A stretch of 64,000 bases of DNA from contig NZ_LXVY01000005.1 in assembly GCF_001650735.1 (NCBI RefSeq), positions 124,001 to 188,000 on the forward strand, given 5' to 3'. The position numbers were made by a program, and so were the translations under genes. Every line of letters starts with the position of its first letter. The first letter of the stretch is position 1. A model generated the notes under the pieces. It had not been told where the DNA came from. It was given only the letters and a program-made list of their open reading frames with translations, and did no database searches. The stretch is from Sphingomonas sp. TDK1 (lineage in GTDB: Bacteria > Pseudomonadota > Alphaproteobacteria > Sphingomonadales > Sphingomonadaceae). Below, one piece after another: positions 45,996 through 54,324 of the stretch.

Positions 45996-46658
45996 ATGGT
46001 TCCCCTTTCGTTCGCCGGCCATGATTTCCGCGCGCTGCCCGAGGGCGCGCTCTACTGGCCGGCGCGGCGGGCGCTGCTCGTCGCCGATTTGCATTTCGAA
46101 AAGGCGAGCTGGTTCGCCCTCGGTGGGCAGATGCTGCCGCCCTATGATACGCTGGCGACGCTGTCCGCGCTGACGGCGCTGGTAGAGCGGCTATGCCCGG
46201 CGGAGCTGTGGTGTCTGGGGGACAGCTTCCACGACGTCGAAGGCTGCGAGCGCCTGCCGACGCAAGCCAGGTCGATGCTGACGGCGCTGACCGGCGGGCT
46301 GGCCTGGCACTGGATCACCGGCAATCACGACTCCATACTGGTCGATCACTGCGGCGGGATGGTGCATGCGGAGGCCGCGGTAGACGGCCTGGTGCTGCGC
46401 CACGAGGCGGAGGCCGGCGAGGCACGGCCGGAGCTTTCCGGCCATTTCCACCCCAAGCTGCGCCTGACGGTGCGCGGCCGCCACGTTGCTCGACGCTGTT
46501 TCGTGGCGACCGGCACCAAGCTGATCCTGCCGGCCTTCGGCGCGCTCACCGGCGGGCTGGATGCAGGCCATCCGGAAATCGTCCGCGCCGTGGGTCCGGG
46601 CGCGGAGGCGCTGGTGGCGACGGAACACAAGCTGCTGCGGTTCCCGCTGGCGGCGTGA
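45996..46658 (+). CDS. pdeM: PdeM-like ligase-associated DNA damage response endonuclease
   Basis: 220-aa calcineurin-like metallophosphoesterase. Metal-binding motifs: LLVADLHFEKASWFA, WCLGDSFHDVEG, WITGNHDS and SGHFHPKLRL. These match the PdeM family that is normally encoded with a DNA ligase, an exonuclease and a DEXH helicase in a repair cluster; none of these partners is next to it here. ATG 45996 has AGGA six bases upstream. Follows the peptidase gene by 41 bases. Confidence 0.85.
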   Translation: MVPLSFAGHDFRALPEGALYWPARRALLVADLHFEKASWFALGGQMLPPYDTLATLSALTALVERLCPAELWCLGDSFHDVEGCERLPTQARSMLTALTGGLAWHWITGNHDSILVDHCGGMVHAEAAVDGLVLRHEAEAGEARPELSGHFHPKLRLTVRGRHVARRCFVATGTKLILPAFGALTGGLDAGHPEIVRAVGPGAEALVATEHKLLRFPLAA

Positions 46659-46678
46659 GACAGCGGCGCGCGCGGAAA

Positions 46679-46987
46679 CTAGCGCAAAAGGGTCAGCAGG
46701 CTGCCTGCAACGCCCAGCACCACCAGCAGCGCAATCACCAGCGGCAACCGCTTGTTTTCCCGCAGTTTCGCTACATAGCGAGAGAGCACTGCATCGTTGC
46801 GTTTGCCGGTCCATGCCCAAGCGACCAGGACCAGCCAGAGAAGAAACGAAAACACCGCCAGCGGCGCGAGCTTGTAGATCAGTCCGCGCTCGGGATGTTT
46901 TCGAAACCACGCCACCAGAGCAGGCAGGGCAAGGAACAAGGCCAGCGCCAGCAACAGGCCTAGGAGAATATAGCCGCGATGCGCCAT
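46679..46987 (-). CDS. Small membrane protein of HTH cassette
   Basis: 102 aa, three hydrophobic segments (about 5-27, 41-62, 82-101) separated by basic loops. Starts four bases after the stop of the HTH regulator gene and is thus in its operon. Family not recognised. Its partner at the other end of the operon is another membrane protein, so the cassette encodes two membrane proteins and one regulator. Confidence 0.7.
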   Translation of the reverse strand: MAHRGYILLGLLLALALFLALPALVAWFRKHPERGLIYKLAPLAVFSFLLWLVLVAWAWTGKRNDAVLSRYVAKLRENKRLPLVIALLVVLGVAGSLLTLLR

Positions 46988-46991
46988 GGTT

Positions 46992-47207
46992 TTACCCTTC
47001 GCCTCCTGCCGGTTTAAAGGGATTGGGGAAGATGGACTCCACGTTCCTCTCGAAGAACGCCGCGAGCTTGTAGGCAAGCGGAAGCGAGGGATCATATTTC
47101 GCCGCCTCGACCGCATTGATGGTCTGGCGGGAGACGTCCATGCGCTCCGCCAGCTCGCCCTGGCTCAATCCGCGCGCGGTTCGCTCCTCGCGCAATCGGT
47201 TCTTCAT
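46992..47207 (-). CDS. Small XRE/Cro-type HTH regulator
   Basis: 71 aa. Helix-turn-helix ERTARGLSQGELAERMDVSR and QTINAVEAAKYDPSLPLAYK, followed by FFERNVESIFPNPF, the form typical of the YozG/XRE regulators that accompany DUF2178-like membrane proteins. ATG 47207 overlaps the stop of the upstream membrane gene (ATGA). Probably represses its own operon through the inverted repeat upstream. Confidence 0.85.
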   Translation of the reverse strand: MKNRLREERTARGLSQGELAERMDVSRQTINAVEAAKYDPSLPLAYKLAAFFERNVESIFPNPFKPAGGEG

Positions 47208-47596
47208 GCCGCGATCGCGCGATGCGCCAGCCACCATCGAAGGCGCACCACCGAATAGCCGGCAAATTGGAGAAGGAAGAGGAGCGCTGCGCCCAGGAAC
47301 AGGGGACTGCGCACGCCGACGGCAAGAATCGCCAGCACCAGGCCCAAGGCAGCCCCAAAGCCGCCACCCCAGTACCAGCTTGCCAACCGGCTATCCTGCT
47401 GCAGGTGATCCAGCATGCGCCAGCGCGGCACCATCGCCAGGAATATACCTGTCAGAACCGTCACCGTCAGAATAGCGCACACGGCCAGGCCCAGAAATTG
47501 CGGGCCGAGCCCGATCACGATGCCACCCGCTATGCCGGCGAGCACCATTCCAAGCGCCGCACGTCCGATTTTTCGCTGTCGTACCGAAATCACCAT
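47204..47596 (-). CDS. Membrane protein at head of HTH cassette
   Basis: 130 aa, four hydrophobic segments (about 12-31, 34-54, 76-95, 97-115). ATG 47596 has an excellent AAAGGAGG site five bases upstream, the best in this cassette; in-frame codons to 47629 have none. Topology resembles DUF2178-type proteins often found next to small XRE regulators. Function unknown. Confidence 0.75.
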   Translation of the reverse strand: MVISVRQRKIGRAALGMVLAGIAGGIVIGLGPQFLGLAVCAILTVTVLTGIFLAMVPRWRMLDHLQQDSRLASWYWGGGFGAALGLVLAILAVGVRSPLFLGAALLFLLQFAGYSVVRLRWWLAHRAIAA

Positions 47597-47609
47597 CGAC
47601 GCCTCCTTT

Positions 47610-47659
47610 CTGTAAAAAGAGTTGTACACCGGCCCAGCAATGTCAAACGTATTTTACAG
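47610..47659. promoter_or_regulatory. Promoter with inverted repeat before HTH cassette
   Basis: CTGTAAAA at 47610-47617 and TTTTACAG at 47652-47659 form a perfect inverted repeat 34 bases apart, bracketing a TTGACA-like hexamer (47641-47646, minus strand). Spacing of about three helical turns would allow two repressor dimers to act together. Likely the operator for the encoded HTH protein; inferred. Confidence 0.5.
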
Positions 47660-47745
47660 CCGTGCACGGCAGGCGGAGCGGCGAAGGGCCAGACAGGACC
47701 GGGCCAACGCTGCCTATGGTCGATCCGGCGAGGCCGCCCCACCGC

Positions 47746-48471
47746 TCACGAGCACTTCGCCTCGCCGGAGCCAATCTTGCTCACCTCGCACTGCGCTCCG
47801 CCCCGCAGTTCGACGTCGCCCGAGCCGACCATCGAGACCGAAGCAGGTCCGGCGACATTCGCACGCACATCGCCCGAACCGGCGACGGACACGTCGGCGC
47901 GCTTGGCGGTAAGCTGCTGCCCGCGCAGGTCACCCGAGCCGGCCACGGATACGTCCAGTTCGTCGGTGCGGCCCGCTACCGTGATGTTGCCAGATCCCGC
48001 GACCGTGAGCGAAGCCTTGGTCGTGGCAAGCGCCGCGATATCGAGGTCCCCCGAGCCTGCGACCACGGCCTCGAACTGGCCCTCGGCCCGGTCCACCCGC
48101 ATGGTGCCAGAACCTGCCACCGTTACATCCGTCAGCCGCGGCAGGACGACGCGGATCCTGGTCGACCCGCCCTTGTCCCAGACGATACCGGCGCGCTTCT
48201 TGCGGCCGATGTTCAGCGTCTTGCCATCGAGACGGATGTCGAGCTGGTCGAGCACCGAGGGGTCCCCCTCCGCCTGCACTGAAAAGGCCGGCCCGGTGCG
48301 CACATCGACGTCGTCCGAGCCCTTCAGCACGATCCCGGTAAAGTCACGCGCGGCGAAGCTTCGGGTGGCGCCGGTGCCGCTTGCGTCGACCTTCGCACCC
48401 TTGTTGTCGCCCCAGCTGGCATGACATGCCGTGGTGAGCGGCAGCAGGGCAAGGATGAGCAACGGACGCAT
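47746..48471 (-). CDS. DUF2807 (GIN-domain) lipoprotein
   Basis: 241 aa. Lipobox LTTAC near residue 16 indicates an outer-membrane or periplasmic lipoprotein. After the first beta-strands (FTGIVLKGSDDVDVRTG) the chain becomes a regular repeat: V(A/V)GSG(T/D/N) recurs about six times every 17-20 residues (TVAGSGTM, VVAGSGDL, TVAGSGNI, SVAGSGDL, SVAGSGDV, SMVGSGDV, SKIGSGEA), the rungs of a right-handed beta-helix. ATG 48471 follows GGGAG. Adhesive or auto-transported functions have been proposed for this fold; none is shown here. Confidence 0.85.
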   Translation of the reverse strand: MRPLLILALLPLTTACHASWGDNKGAKVDASGTGATRSFAARDFTGIVLKGSDDVDVRTGPAFSVQAEGDPSVLDQLDIRLDGKTLNIGRKKRAGIVWDKGGSTRIRVVLPRLTDVTVAGSGTMRVDRAEGQFEAVVAGSGDLDIAALATTKASLTVAGSGNITVAGRTDELDVSVAGSGDLRGQQLTAKRADVSVAGSGDVRANVAGPASVSMVGSGDVELRGGAQCEVSKIGSGEAKCS

Positions 48472-48523
48472 GGTGGGATCTCCCGATCGTGTGTTGCACT
48501 CATAATACACAAAGATCCCGGTA

Positions 48524-48563
48524 CGAAAAGGGGGCGCGAACCGATGGTTCCGCCCCCTTTTCG
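48524..48563. terminator. Intrinsic terminator between CarD and DUF2807 genes
   Basis: A 13-bp perfect stem (CGAAAAGGGGGCG paired with CGCCCCCTTTTCG) with a 14-base loop. The A-run and T-run on either side allow termination in both directions. It lies immediately after the carD stop and upstream of the DUF2807 start, so it ends the carD transcript. Confidence 0.85.
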
Positions 48564-48582
48564 CTTTGATCGGGATCGCGCC

Positions 48583-49116
48583 TCAGGCGGGAACCTTGTC
48601 CTTGTTGTGGATCGCCGCGGCCTTGCGCAGGATATCCAGGATCTTTTCCAGCGCCGCCGGCTCCTCGATTTCTTCCATCGCCGCCAGTTCGCGGGCGAGA
48701 CGGCTGGCCGCGCCTTCGAAGATCTGGCGCTCGGAATAGCTCTGCTCGGGCTGGTCGTCGGCACGGAACAGGTCGCGGACCACTTCGGCGATCGACACGA
48801 GGTCGCCCGAGTTGATCTTCGCTTCATATTCCTGGGCGCGGCGCGACCACATGGTGCGCTTGACCTTGGGCTTGCCCTTCAGCGTATCGAGCGCTTCGCG
48901 AAGCGTCTTGTCGCTGGAAAGCTTGCGCATGCCCACGCTCTCGGCCTTGTTGGTCGGCACACGGAGCGTCATCTTCTCTTTTTCGAAACGCAGGACGTAA
49001 AGCTCGAGCTGCATTCCAGCAATTTCCTGCTTTTGCAGCTCGATTACACGGCCCACGCCGTGCTTGGGGTAAACGACATAATCGCCGACATCGAAGGACA
49101 GCGCCTTGGCAGCCAT
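48583..49116 (-). CDS. CarD-family transcription regulator
   Basis: 177 aa. RNA-polymerase-binding regulator that stabilises open complexes, including rRNA promoters. N-terminal Tudor-like RNAP-interaction domain (FDVGDYVVYPKHGVGRVIEL) and C-terminal helical DNA-binding part with the conserved Trp in KRTMWSRRAQEYEAKI. Alphaproteobacteria usually carry it near fdxA, as here. Ends at a strong terminator. Confidence 0.95.
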   Translation of the reverse strand: MAAKALSFDVGDYVVYPKHGVGRVIELQKQEIAGMQLELYVLRFEKEKMTLRVPTNKAESVGMRKLSSDKTLREALDTLKGKPKVKRTMWSRRAQEYEAKINSGDLVSIAEVVRDLFRADDQPEQSYSERQIFEGAASRLARELAAMEEIEEPAALEKILDILRKAAAIHNKDKVPA

Positions 49117-49374
49117 GTGCGAGGAACCTTTCGTGAATTACCGGCCCCGGTTGGATTGCGGATCCCGCCCAAGCGCGCGTGGCGCGGCGGACGAGGGAAC
49201 ACGGGGCATACGCTAGCGTCTCCGGGCGAAGGCGAGTCTTTCTGCCTTCGTCCCGCGCTATTTAACACGCTCGTAATAAAATTACCAGTGAAAGGTCACG
49301 CCAACGGCGCATAAATCCCTGCGCCGTGCACCATTTCGGGTCCTTTCGCGACGGGACGAGGCCCGTCCGGGGCC

Positions 49375-49713
49375 TCAATCGCCCGAGCCGGGGTTCGGCG
49401 AGAAATATTTGTCGAACTTGTCGGTCTCGGCCTTCATCGCGTCGGCATCGGCGGGAGCCTCGCCCTTCTGGGTGATGTTGGGCCACTGTTCCGAATAGGT
49501 ACGGTTCAGCTCCAGCCACTTTTCCAGGCCGTTCTCGGTATCCGGCAGGATCGCCTCGGCCGGGCATTCCGGCTCGCACACGCCGCAATCGATGCATTCG
49601 TTCGGATTGATGACGAGCATGTTCTCGCCTTCATAGAAACAGTCGACCGGGCATACCTCGACACAGTCCATGTACTTGCACCGGATGCATGCGTCGGTGA
49701 CGACATAGGTCAT
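49375..49713 (-). CDS. fdxA: Seven-iron ferredoxin FdxA
   Basis: 112-aa cytosolic electron carrier with a [3Fe-4S] and a [4Fe-4S] cluster. Cys motifs: [20 protein letters not shown], then [16 protein letters not shown], followed by the usual C-terminal extension ([16 protein letters not shown]). ATG 49713 with AAGGA about eleven bases upstream. Order S4 protein - fdxA - carD is conserved in alphaproteobacteria. Confidence 0.96.
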   Translation of the reverse strand: MTYVVTDACIRCKYMDCVEVCPVDCFYEGENMLVINPNECIDCGVCEPECPAEAILPDTENGLEKWLELNRTYSEQWPNITQKGEAPADADAMKAETDKFDKYFSPNPGSGD

Positions 49714-49780
49714 TGGGAAAACGGTCCTTGGTTGCGAACGATCAATGCGGGGGTCCTGCTATGCGCGGTCGGCGGCCGCG

Positions 49781-50095
49781 TCAATCGCCGGACATGTCCT
49801 GAACGCCGCGATCGGTCACGAGATCCTCGTAACAGGCGCGCGCCTCCCCCGGCGGCCCGCGTCGGATCGGCAGCGACGCGACGCGCAGCACGCGCACCTT
49901 GCCCTGAATCGGGAAAGCGAGGATCGCCCCTACTCGCACCGACGCCGCCGAACGGTCGACGCGGCGACCGTCGATCCGCAATAGCCCCTTCTCGCACAGC
50001 GCCTGCGCCGCGCTGCGCGTCTTCACGATCCGCGCGTACCAGAGGAAGCGGTCGAGCCGCATTGCCGGCCCATGGCCGCCCGCGGCTTCAGCCAT
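49781..50095 (-). CDS. S4-domain RNA-binding protein (Hsp15-like)
   Basis: 104 aa. Small basic protein whose S4 domain RLDRFLWYARIVKTRSAAQA and LCEKGLLRIDG binds structured RNA. Relatives such as Hsp15 recycle stalled 50S subunits. Start is ATG 50095, overlapping the helicase stop by eight bases, or ATG 50062, where the domain begins. Downstream lies fdxA. Confidence 0.85.
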   Translation of the reverse strand: MAEAAGGHGPAMRLDRFLWYARIVKTRSAAQALCEKGLLRIDGRRVDRSAASVRVGAILAFPIQGKVRVLRVASLPIRRGPPGEARACYEDLVTDRGVQDMSGD

Positions 50096-52565
50096 TGCGG
50101 AGCGCTGCCAGCGCTGCGAACGCATTGCCGGGCCTGGCGACCGGCTTGGGCTTGGCCAGCGGGGTGAGCCCCTGCCAGATCCAGCGCTGCGGCGCATCGG
50201 CATCGCCGCGTGCCGTACGGAAGCCGAGCTGTGCCATCAGTCTCGCGATCGTCTCGGGCGTAAGGCCGATCGAGGTGGCGAGCGCCGGATCGGGGGCGAA
50301 AGGCTTGCGCCCCTGCCGCGCCTCATGCGCCGCCCGCGCGATCCGCTCCACCAGATCGACCCGCACGGCCTGTGCGCCAAACGGGCGGAAGCCATGGACA
50401 AGATCCGCAGCGGCGGCATCGCGCGGCAGCACCACCGCGGCCTCGGGCGGGCCCTGCTCCAACCCCATCAGCGCGCGACGTCGCGTCGCGGCGCGCGGCT
50501 TGAGCAACGAAGGCGCGAACACGTCGAGCGTGCCGATCGTCATCCCTATCGTGCGCAGCCGGTGACGCGCCGGACCATCAAGCGCTTCCAGCATCGCGCC
50601 CGCCGCCCGCCGAGGGAGCAGCCCGCCCTGTTCGAGCAAGGCATTGGCGAGCGCGCGTAGCGGCGCACCGGCCGCTGCCTCGCGGGTGATGGCATCGAGC
50701 TTGGCGAGGACCGGGAGATCCGCCTGCACTCGCTCGGCGAACCAGCGCTCCAGCCGCGCCTGCACCATGCTCTTGGTTTGCGGATCGAGCACGTCGAGCG
50801 CGCGGTCAAGCTGCACGCGCGGTCGTACCATATTGGCGCCGGGCTTCAGCAGGGCGACATCATCGCCCCGCCAGTGAATTGCGCTGCCGACCTGCGTCAG
50901 CTCTGCGTCCGGCGCTTCCGCCAAGGCCGCGCCGCGGCGCCGATATTCGCCCGCGAGCCGCTTTTCGGCGGCTGCCAGCAGCATCCGCTTGTCGCCCGCG
51001 CGCGCCTCGGCCGCGACCTTGAATCGAAAGCCCTGGAGCGTGCCGAGCGGATGCTCCTCCACGCTCACCTCGCCTTCGGGTCCGATCGTGACCGGAAGAC
51101 TGGAAGCGTCGGCGCCGATCTGGCGCAGCAGCACGGTGGTGCGTTTGTCGACGAAACGCTGGGTGAGGCTGGCGTGAAGCGCGTCGGAGAGCTTCTCCTC
51201 GATCGCGCGGGTACGCTCGGCCCAGTGCGCCGGCTGCTCCAGCCAATCGGCGCGGTGGGCGATATAGGCCCAGCTGCGCGCCGCGGCGATGCGGCCCGCG
51301 AGCGTCTCGACATCGCCGCCCATATTGTCGAGCCGCTGGATCTCGTCGGCGAACCATTGGTGCGGCACATGGCCGCGCCCTTCGGAGAGGTGCCCGAACA
51401 GCCGCCCGACGAAGCGCGCATGCGGATCGACGCCGAGCTTGCGGAAATCGGGCAGGCCGCAGGCCGCCCAGAGCCGCGCGACCATGCGCGGATGGCGGAC
51501 GCGATCGCGCACCCAGCTTTCTTCTGACAGCCTTTTGAGCACCGCCAGGTCGGTCGCCTGCGGCGCGGCGCGCAGCACGTCGGCGTGCGGTTTACGCTCC
51601 AGGCTGCCGATCAACGCATCGATGCTGGCGAAATCTGGCTCGCCCTCGCGCCAATAGAGATGCTCGAGCCGGGGCACCTGGTGCCCCTCGATCGCCAGCA
51701 CTTCCTCGGGCGTGAACGCGCTGGGTCCCTCCTCGTGCAGCGCGCCGAAGGTGCCGTCCTTCTGGTGACGGCCGGCACGGCCGGCGATCTGCGCCATCTC
51801 GGCGATGGTCAGCCGGCGCTGGCGCCGCCCGTCGAACTTGTGGAGCGAGGCGAAGGCGACATGGTGTACGTCCATGTTCAGGCCCATGCCGATCGCATCC
51901 GTCGCGACGAGGTAATCGACCTCGCCCGCCTGGAACATCGCCACCTGGGCGTTGCGGGTGCGGGGAGAAAGCGCTCCCATAACCACCGCCGCGCCGCCGC
52001 GCAGCCGCCGCAGCGCCTCGGCCACCGCATAGACCTCCTCCGCCGAAAAGGCGACGACGGCCGAGCGACGAGGCAGCCGGGAAAGCTTCTTGGCGCCGGC
52101 ATAGCTGAGCGTCGAAAACCGCGGCCGGCCGACGATCTCCGCCTCGGGTACCAGCGCCTTCAGCATCGGGCGAAGACTGTCCGAGCCCAGGATCATCGTC
52201 TCCTCGCGCCCGCGTGCGCGCAGCAGGCGATCGGTAAAGACATGGCCGCGCTCCGGATCGGCACCGAGCTGCGCCTCGTCGAGCGCGACGAACGCGGTCT
52301 CGCGCTCCAGCGGCATGCTCTCCGCCGTACAGCAGAACCAGCGCGCCTTGGGTGGCAGGATCTTTTCCTCGCCGGTAATCAACGCGACTTCGGCCGGGCC
52401 CTTCATGCGCACGACGCGGTCATACACCTCGCGCGCGAGCAGCCGCAGCGGGAAGCCGATCATGCCGCTGGCATGGCCGCACATCCGCTCGACGGCGAGG
52501 TGGGTCTTGCCGGTATTGGTGGGCCCAAGCACTGCCGTGACGGGCGAACGGGCGAACTGGCTCAT
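50088..52565 (-). CDS. SUV3/MgpS-like superfamily II helicase
   Basis: 825 aa. RNA/DNA helicase core with Walker A GPTNTGKTHLA, DEAQ box (ALDEAQLGAD), motif IV-V region DYLVATDAIGMGLNMDVHH and arginine-finger motif QIAGRAGRH. This layout is the SUV3-type found in most alphaproteobacteria. The C-terminal 350 residues hold helical repeats and a basic tail. ATG 52565 follows GGGAAG; upstream in-frame codons to 52910 lie in the intergenic region and do not look coding. Confidence 0.9.
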   Translation of the reverse strand: MSQFARSPVTAVLGPTNTGKTHLAVERMCGHASGMIGFPLRLLAREVYDRVVRMKGPAEVALITGEEKILPPKARWFCCTAESMPLERETAFVALDEAQLGADPERGHVFTDRLLRARGREETMILGSDSLRPMLKALVPEAEIVGRPRFSTLSYAGAKKLSRLPRRSAVVAFSAEEVYAVAEALRRLRGGAAVVMGALSPRTRNAQVAMFQAGEVDYLVATDAIGMGLNMDVHHVAFASLHKFDGRRQRRLTIAEMAQIAGRAGRHQKDGTFGALHEEGPSAFTPEEVLAIEGHQVPRLEHLYWREGEPDFASIDALIGSLERKPHADVLRAAPQATDLAVLKRLSEESWVRDRVRHPRMVARLWAACGLPDFRKLGVDPHARFVGRLFGHLSEGRGHVPHQWFADEIQRLDNMGGDVETLAGRIAAARSWAYIAHRADWLEQPAHWAERTRAIEEKLSDALHASLTQRFVDKRTTVLLRQIGADASSLPVTIGPEGEVSVEEHPLGTLQGFRFKVAAEARAGDKRMLLAAAEKRLAGEYRRRGAALAEAPDAELTQVGSAIHWRGDDVALLKPGANMVRPRVQLDRALDVLDPQTKSMVQARLERWFAERVQADLPVLAKLDAITREAAAGAPLRALANALLEQGGLLPRRAAGAMLEALDGPARHRLRTIGMTIGTLDVFAPSLLKPRAATRRRALMGLEQGPPEAAVVLPRDAAAADLVHGFRPFGAQAVRVDLVERIARAAHEARQGRKPFAPDPALATSIGLTPETIARLMAQLGFRTARGDADAPQRWIWQGLTPLAKPKPVARPGNAFAALAALRNG

Positions 52566-52801
52566 GTCACTTCCCAAGATCGGCGCCCCCGCGGCGTTAG
52601 GCAACTCCTTGCCGCCGCTTTTCCACGACTTCGTGACGGTTGCGTCCGATTCGGCCGCTTCGCCGCGCCTTCCGCACGGGTCGCCGCGCCACAAGTCCCG
52701 CAACGCCAAACTTAATTTGACTTTAACGGCATGATTCCAGAGTGATTCGATGGACGCGCCGCTTCTTGCCGCGCGCAATCGGGTCTTAGGGGCAGCACGG
52801 C

Positions 52802-54280
52802 TTGTTCTTTCGCGACGATCATGGCTCGGGCCTCGCCGGCGGCGGCGGCGGTCTGGCGCGCGCGATCCCGGCCGTCGTCCCCACGCGGATCGGCACGCGG
52901 CTCGCGACACTGGACCTGGTGCCGGATCTCGGCGCCGATATCGGCTCGCCGACTTGGTTTCGCGGTGCCGCGACCTGCGCCGCGCTGTGTGCCGCTACCT
53001 GGATGCTTTCCCCTGGCTTCGACCGGCCGATCGCGGGCATCCTTCCCGCCCCGTTGACCGGCGAGGCGGAGCAAGCGCAGCAGGCGCAGGCGATCGCGCC
53101 GCTCGCCAAGGGATCGCGCACCGGCGCGCATGCGGCGGCCACCAGACTAGTCAAGCCGCTGACCGACACCCCCGAACGCCCGGTCATCGAGCATGAGGCG
53201 AAGCTGGGCAGCGGCGCCATGCTGCGCAGCGTGCTGCAGCGCTCCGGCGTGGGCGAGGCCGATGCCGGCATCGTCGCCAGCCTGGTCTCGGGCACGATGC
53301 CGCTCGGCCAGATTCAGCGCAACACGGTGCTGGAAATGACGCTCGGCCGCCGCGTCGACAAGTCGCAGCCCCGCCCGCTCGAAAAGCTCGCCTTCCGCGC
53401 CGCGTTCGACCGCCGCATCGAGGTCGTCCGCTCCGGCGCCGCGCTCGCCATCAACTCGATCCCGATCGCCATCGATCATACCCCACTGCGCGTGCAGGGA
53501 CTGATCGGGTCGAGCCTCTATCGCTCCGCGCGCGCCGCCGGCGCCCCGGCCAAGGCGGTGGAAGGCTTCCTGCGCACGCTTGCCAGCCGCGTTTCGGTGT
53601 CGAAACTGGGATCGTCGTGCAAGTTCGACCTGATCCTCGGTCAGGCGCGCGCCGCGACCGGCGAGGTCCAGTATGGCCAGCTGATGTATGCCGGAGTCAC
53701 CGGCTGCGCGAACGGCGTCCAGCTCGCCCCCTGGGAGAGCGACGGCAAGACCGAATGGTTCGACGCGAGCGGCACCGGCAGCAAGACCGGCATGATGACG
53801 ATGCCGGTCAACGGCCGCTTCTCCTCTGCCTTCGGCATGCGCATGCACCCGATCCTGGGCTTCACCCGGATGCACAAGGGTATCGACATCGCCGCCCCCT
53901 ATGGCTCGCCGGTCTTCGCCGCGGTCGACGGGGTGGTCCGCGTGGCGGGTGGCGCCTCGGGCTATGGCAATCTGGTGCGGATCGACCATGGCGGCGGCTT
54001 CGCCACCGGCTATGCCCATCTCAGCAAGGTGATGGTCCGCCCCGGCCAGTCGGTCCGCAAGGGCCAGCAAATCGGACGGAGCGGCAATTCCGGCCTGTCG
54101 ACAGGCCCGCACCTCCATTTCGAGACGACGCGCAACGGCCAGGCAGTCAATCCGCGTGCGGTGTCGTTCGTCTCGGTGCGCCGCCTCACCGGCAGTGCGC
54201 TGGGCGCCTTCCGGGCCAGGCTGCACGGCCTGATGGCGGTGCCCGTCGGGCACGGCGCGCAGAAGGAAGCCGCGGAGTAA
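52802..54280 (+). CDS. M23-family peptidase (LytM-type), membrane anchored
   Basis: 492 aa. TTG start at 52802, the usual start for this gene in sphingomonads, where the N-terminus reads LFFRDDHG. A membrane helix at about residues 57-73 (AATCAALCAATWMLSPGF) anchors it; the C-terminal M23 domain has metal ligands in HPILGFTRMHKGIDIAAPYG and HLHFET, with LSTGP before. It probably cuts peptidoglycan cross-bridges or regulates amidases. Long central region (about 130-330) resembles OapA/LysM-like parts of such proteins but is not characteristic. Confidence 0.85.
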   Translation: MFFRDDHGSGLAGGGGGLARAIPAVVPTRIGTRLATLDLVPDLGADIGSPTWFRGAATCAALCAATWMLSPGFDRPIAGILPAPLTGEAEQAQQAQAIAPLAKGSRTGAHAAATRLVKPLTDTPERPVIEHEAKLGSGAMLRSVLQRSGVGEADAGIVASLVSGTMPLGQIQRNTVLEMTLGRRVDKSQPRPLEKLAFRAAFDRRIEVVRSGAALAINSIPIAIDHTPLRVQGLIGSSLYRSARAAGAPAKAVEGFLRTLASRVSVSKLGSSCKFDLILGQARAATGEVQYGQLMYAGVTGCANGVQLAPWESDGKTEWFDASGTGSKTGMMTMPVNGRFSSAFGMRMHPILGFTRMHKGIDIAAPYGSPVFAAVDGVVRVAGGASGYGNLVRIDHGGGFATGYAHLSKVMVRPGQSVRKGQQIGRSGNSGLSTGPHLHFETTRNGQAVNPRAVSFVSVRRLTGSALGAFRARLHGLMAVPVGHGAQKEAAE

Positions 54281-54288
54281 CCGGCAAT

Positions 54289-54306
54289 TCCCGGCGAACG
54301 CCGGGA
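54289..54306. terminator. Short hairpin between convergent genes
   Basis: TCCCGGC-gaac-GCCGGGA, a seven-base perfect stem with a four-base loop, between the ends of the peptidase and HerA-like genes. No T-run follows, so it may act only as a mRNA 3'-end stabiliser or weak terminator. Confidence 0.5.
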
Positions 54307-54324
54307 GGGCGGGCGCGTAGGCGC

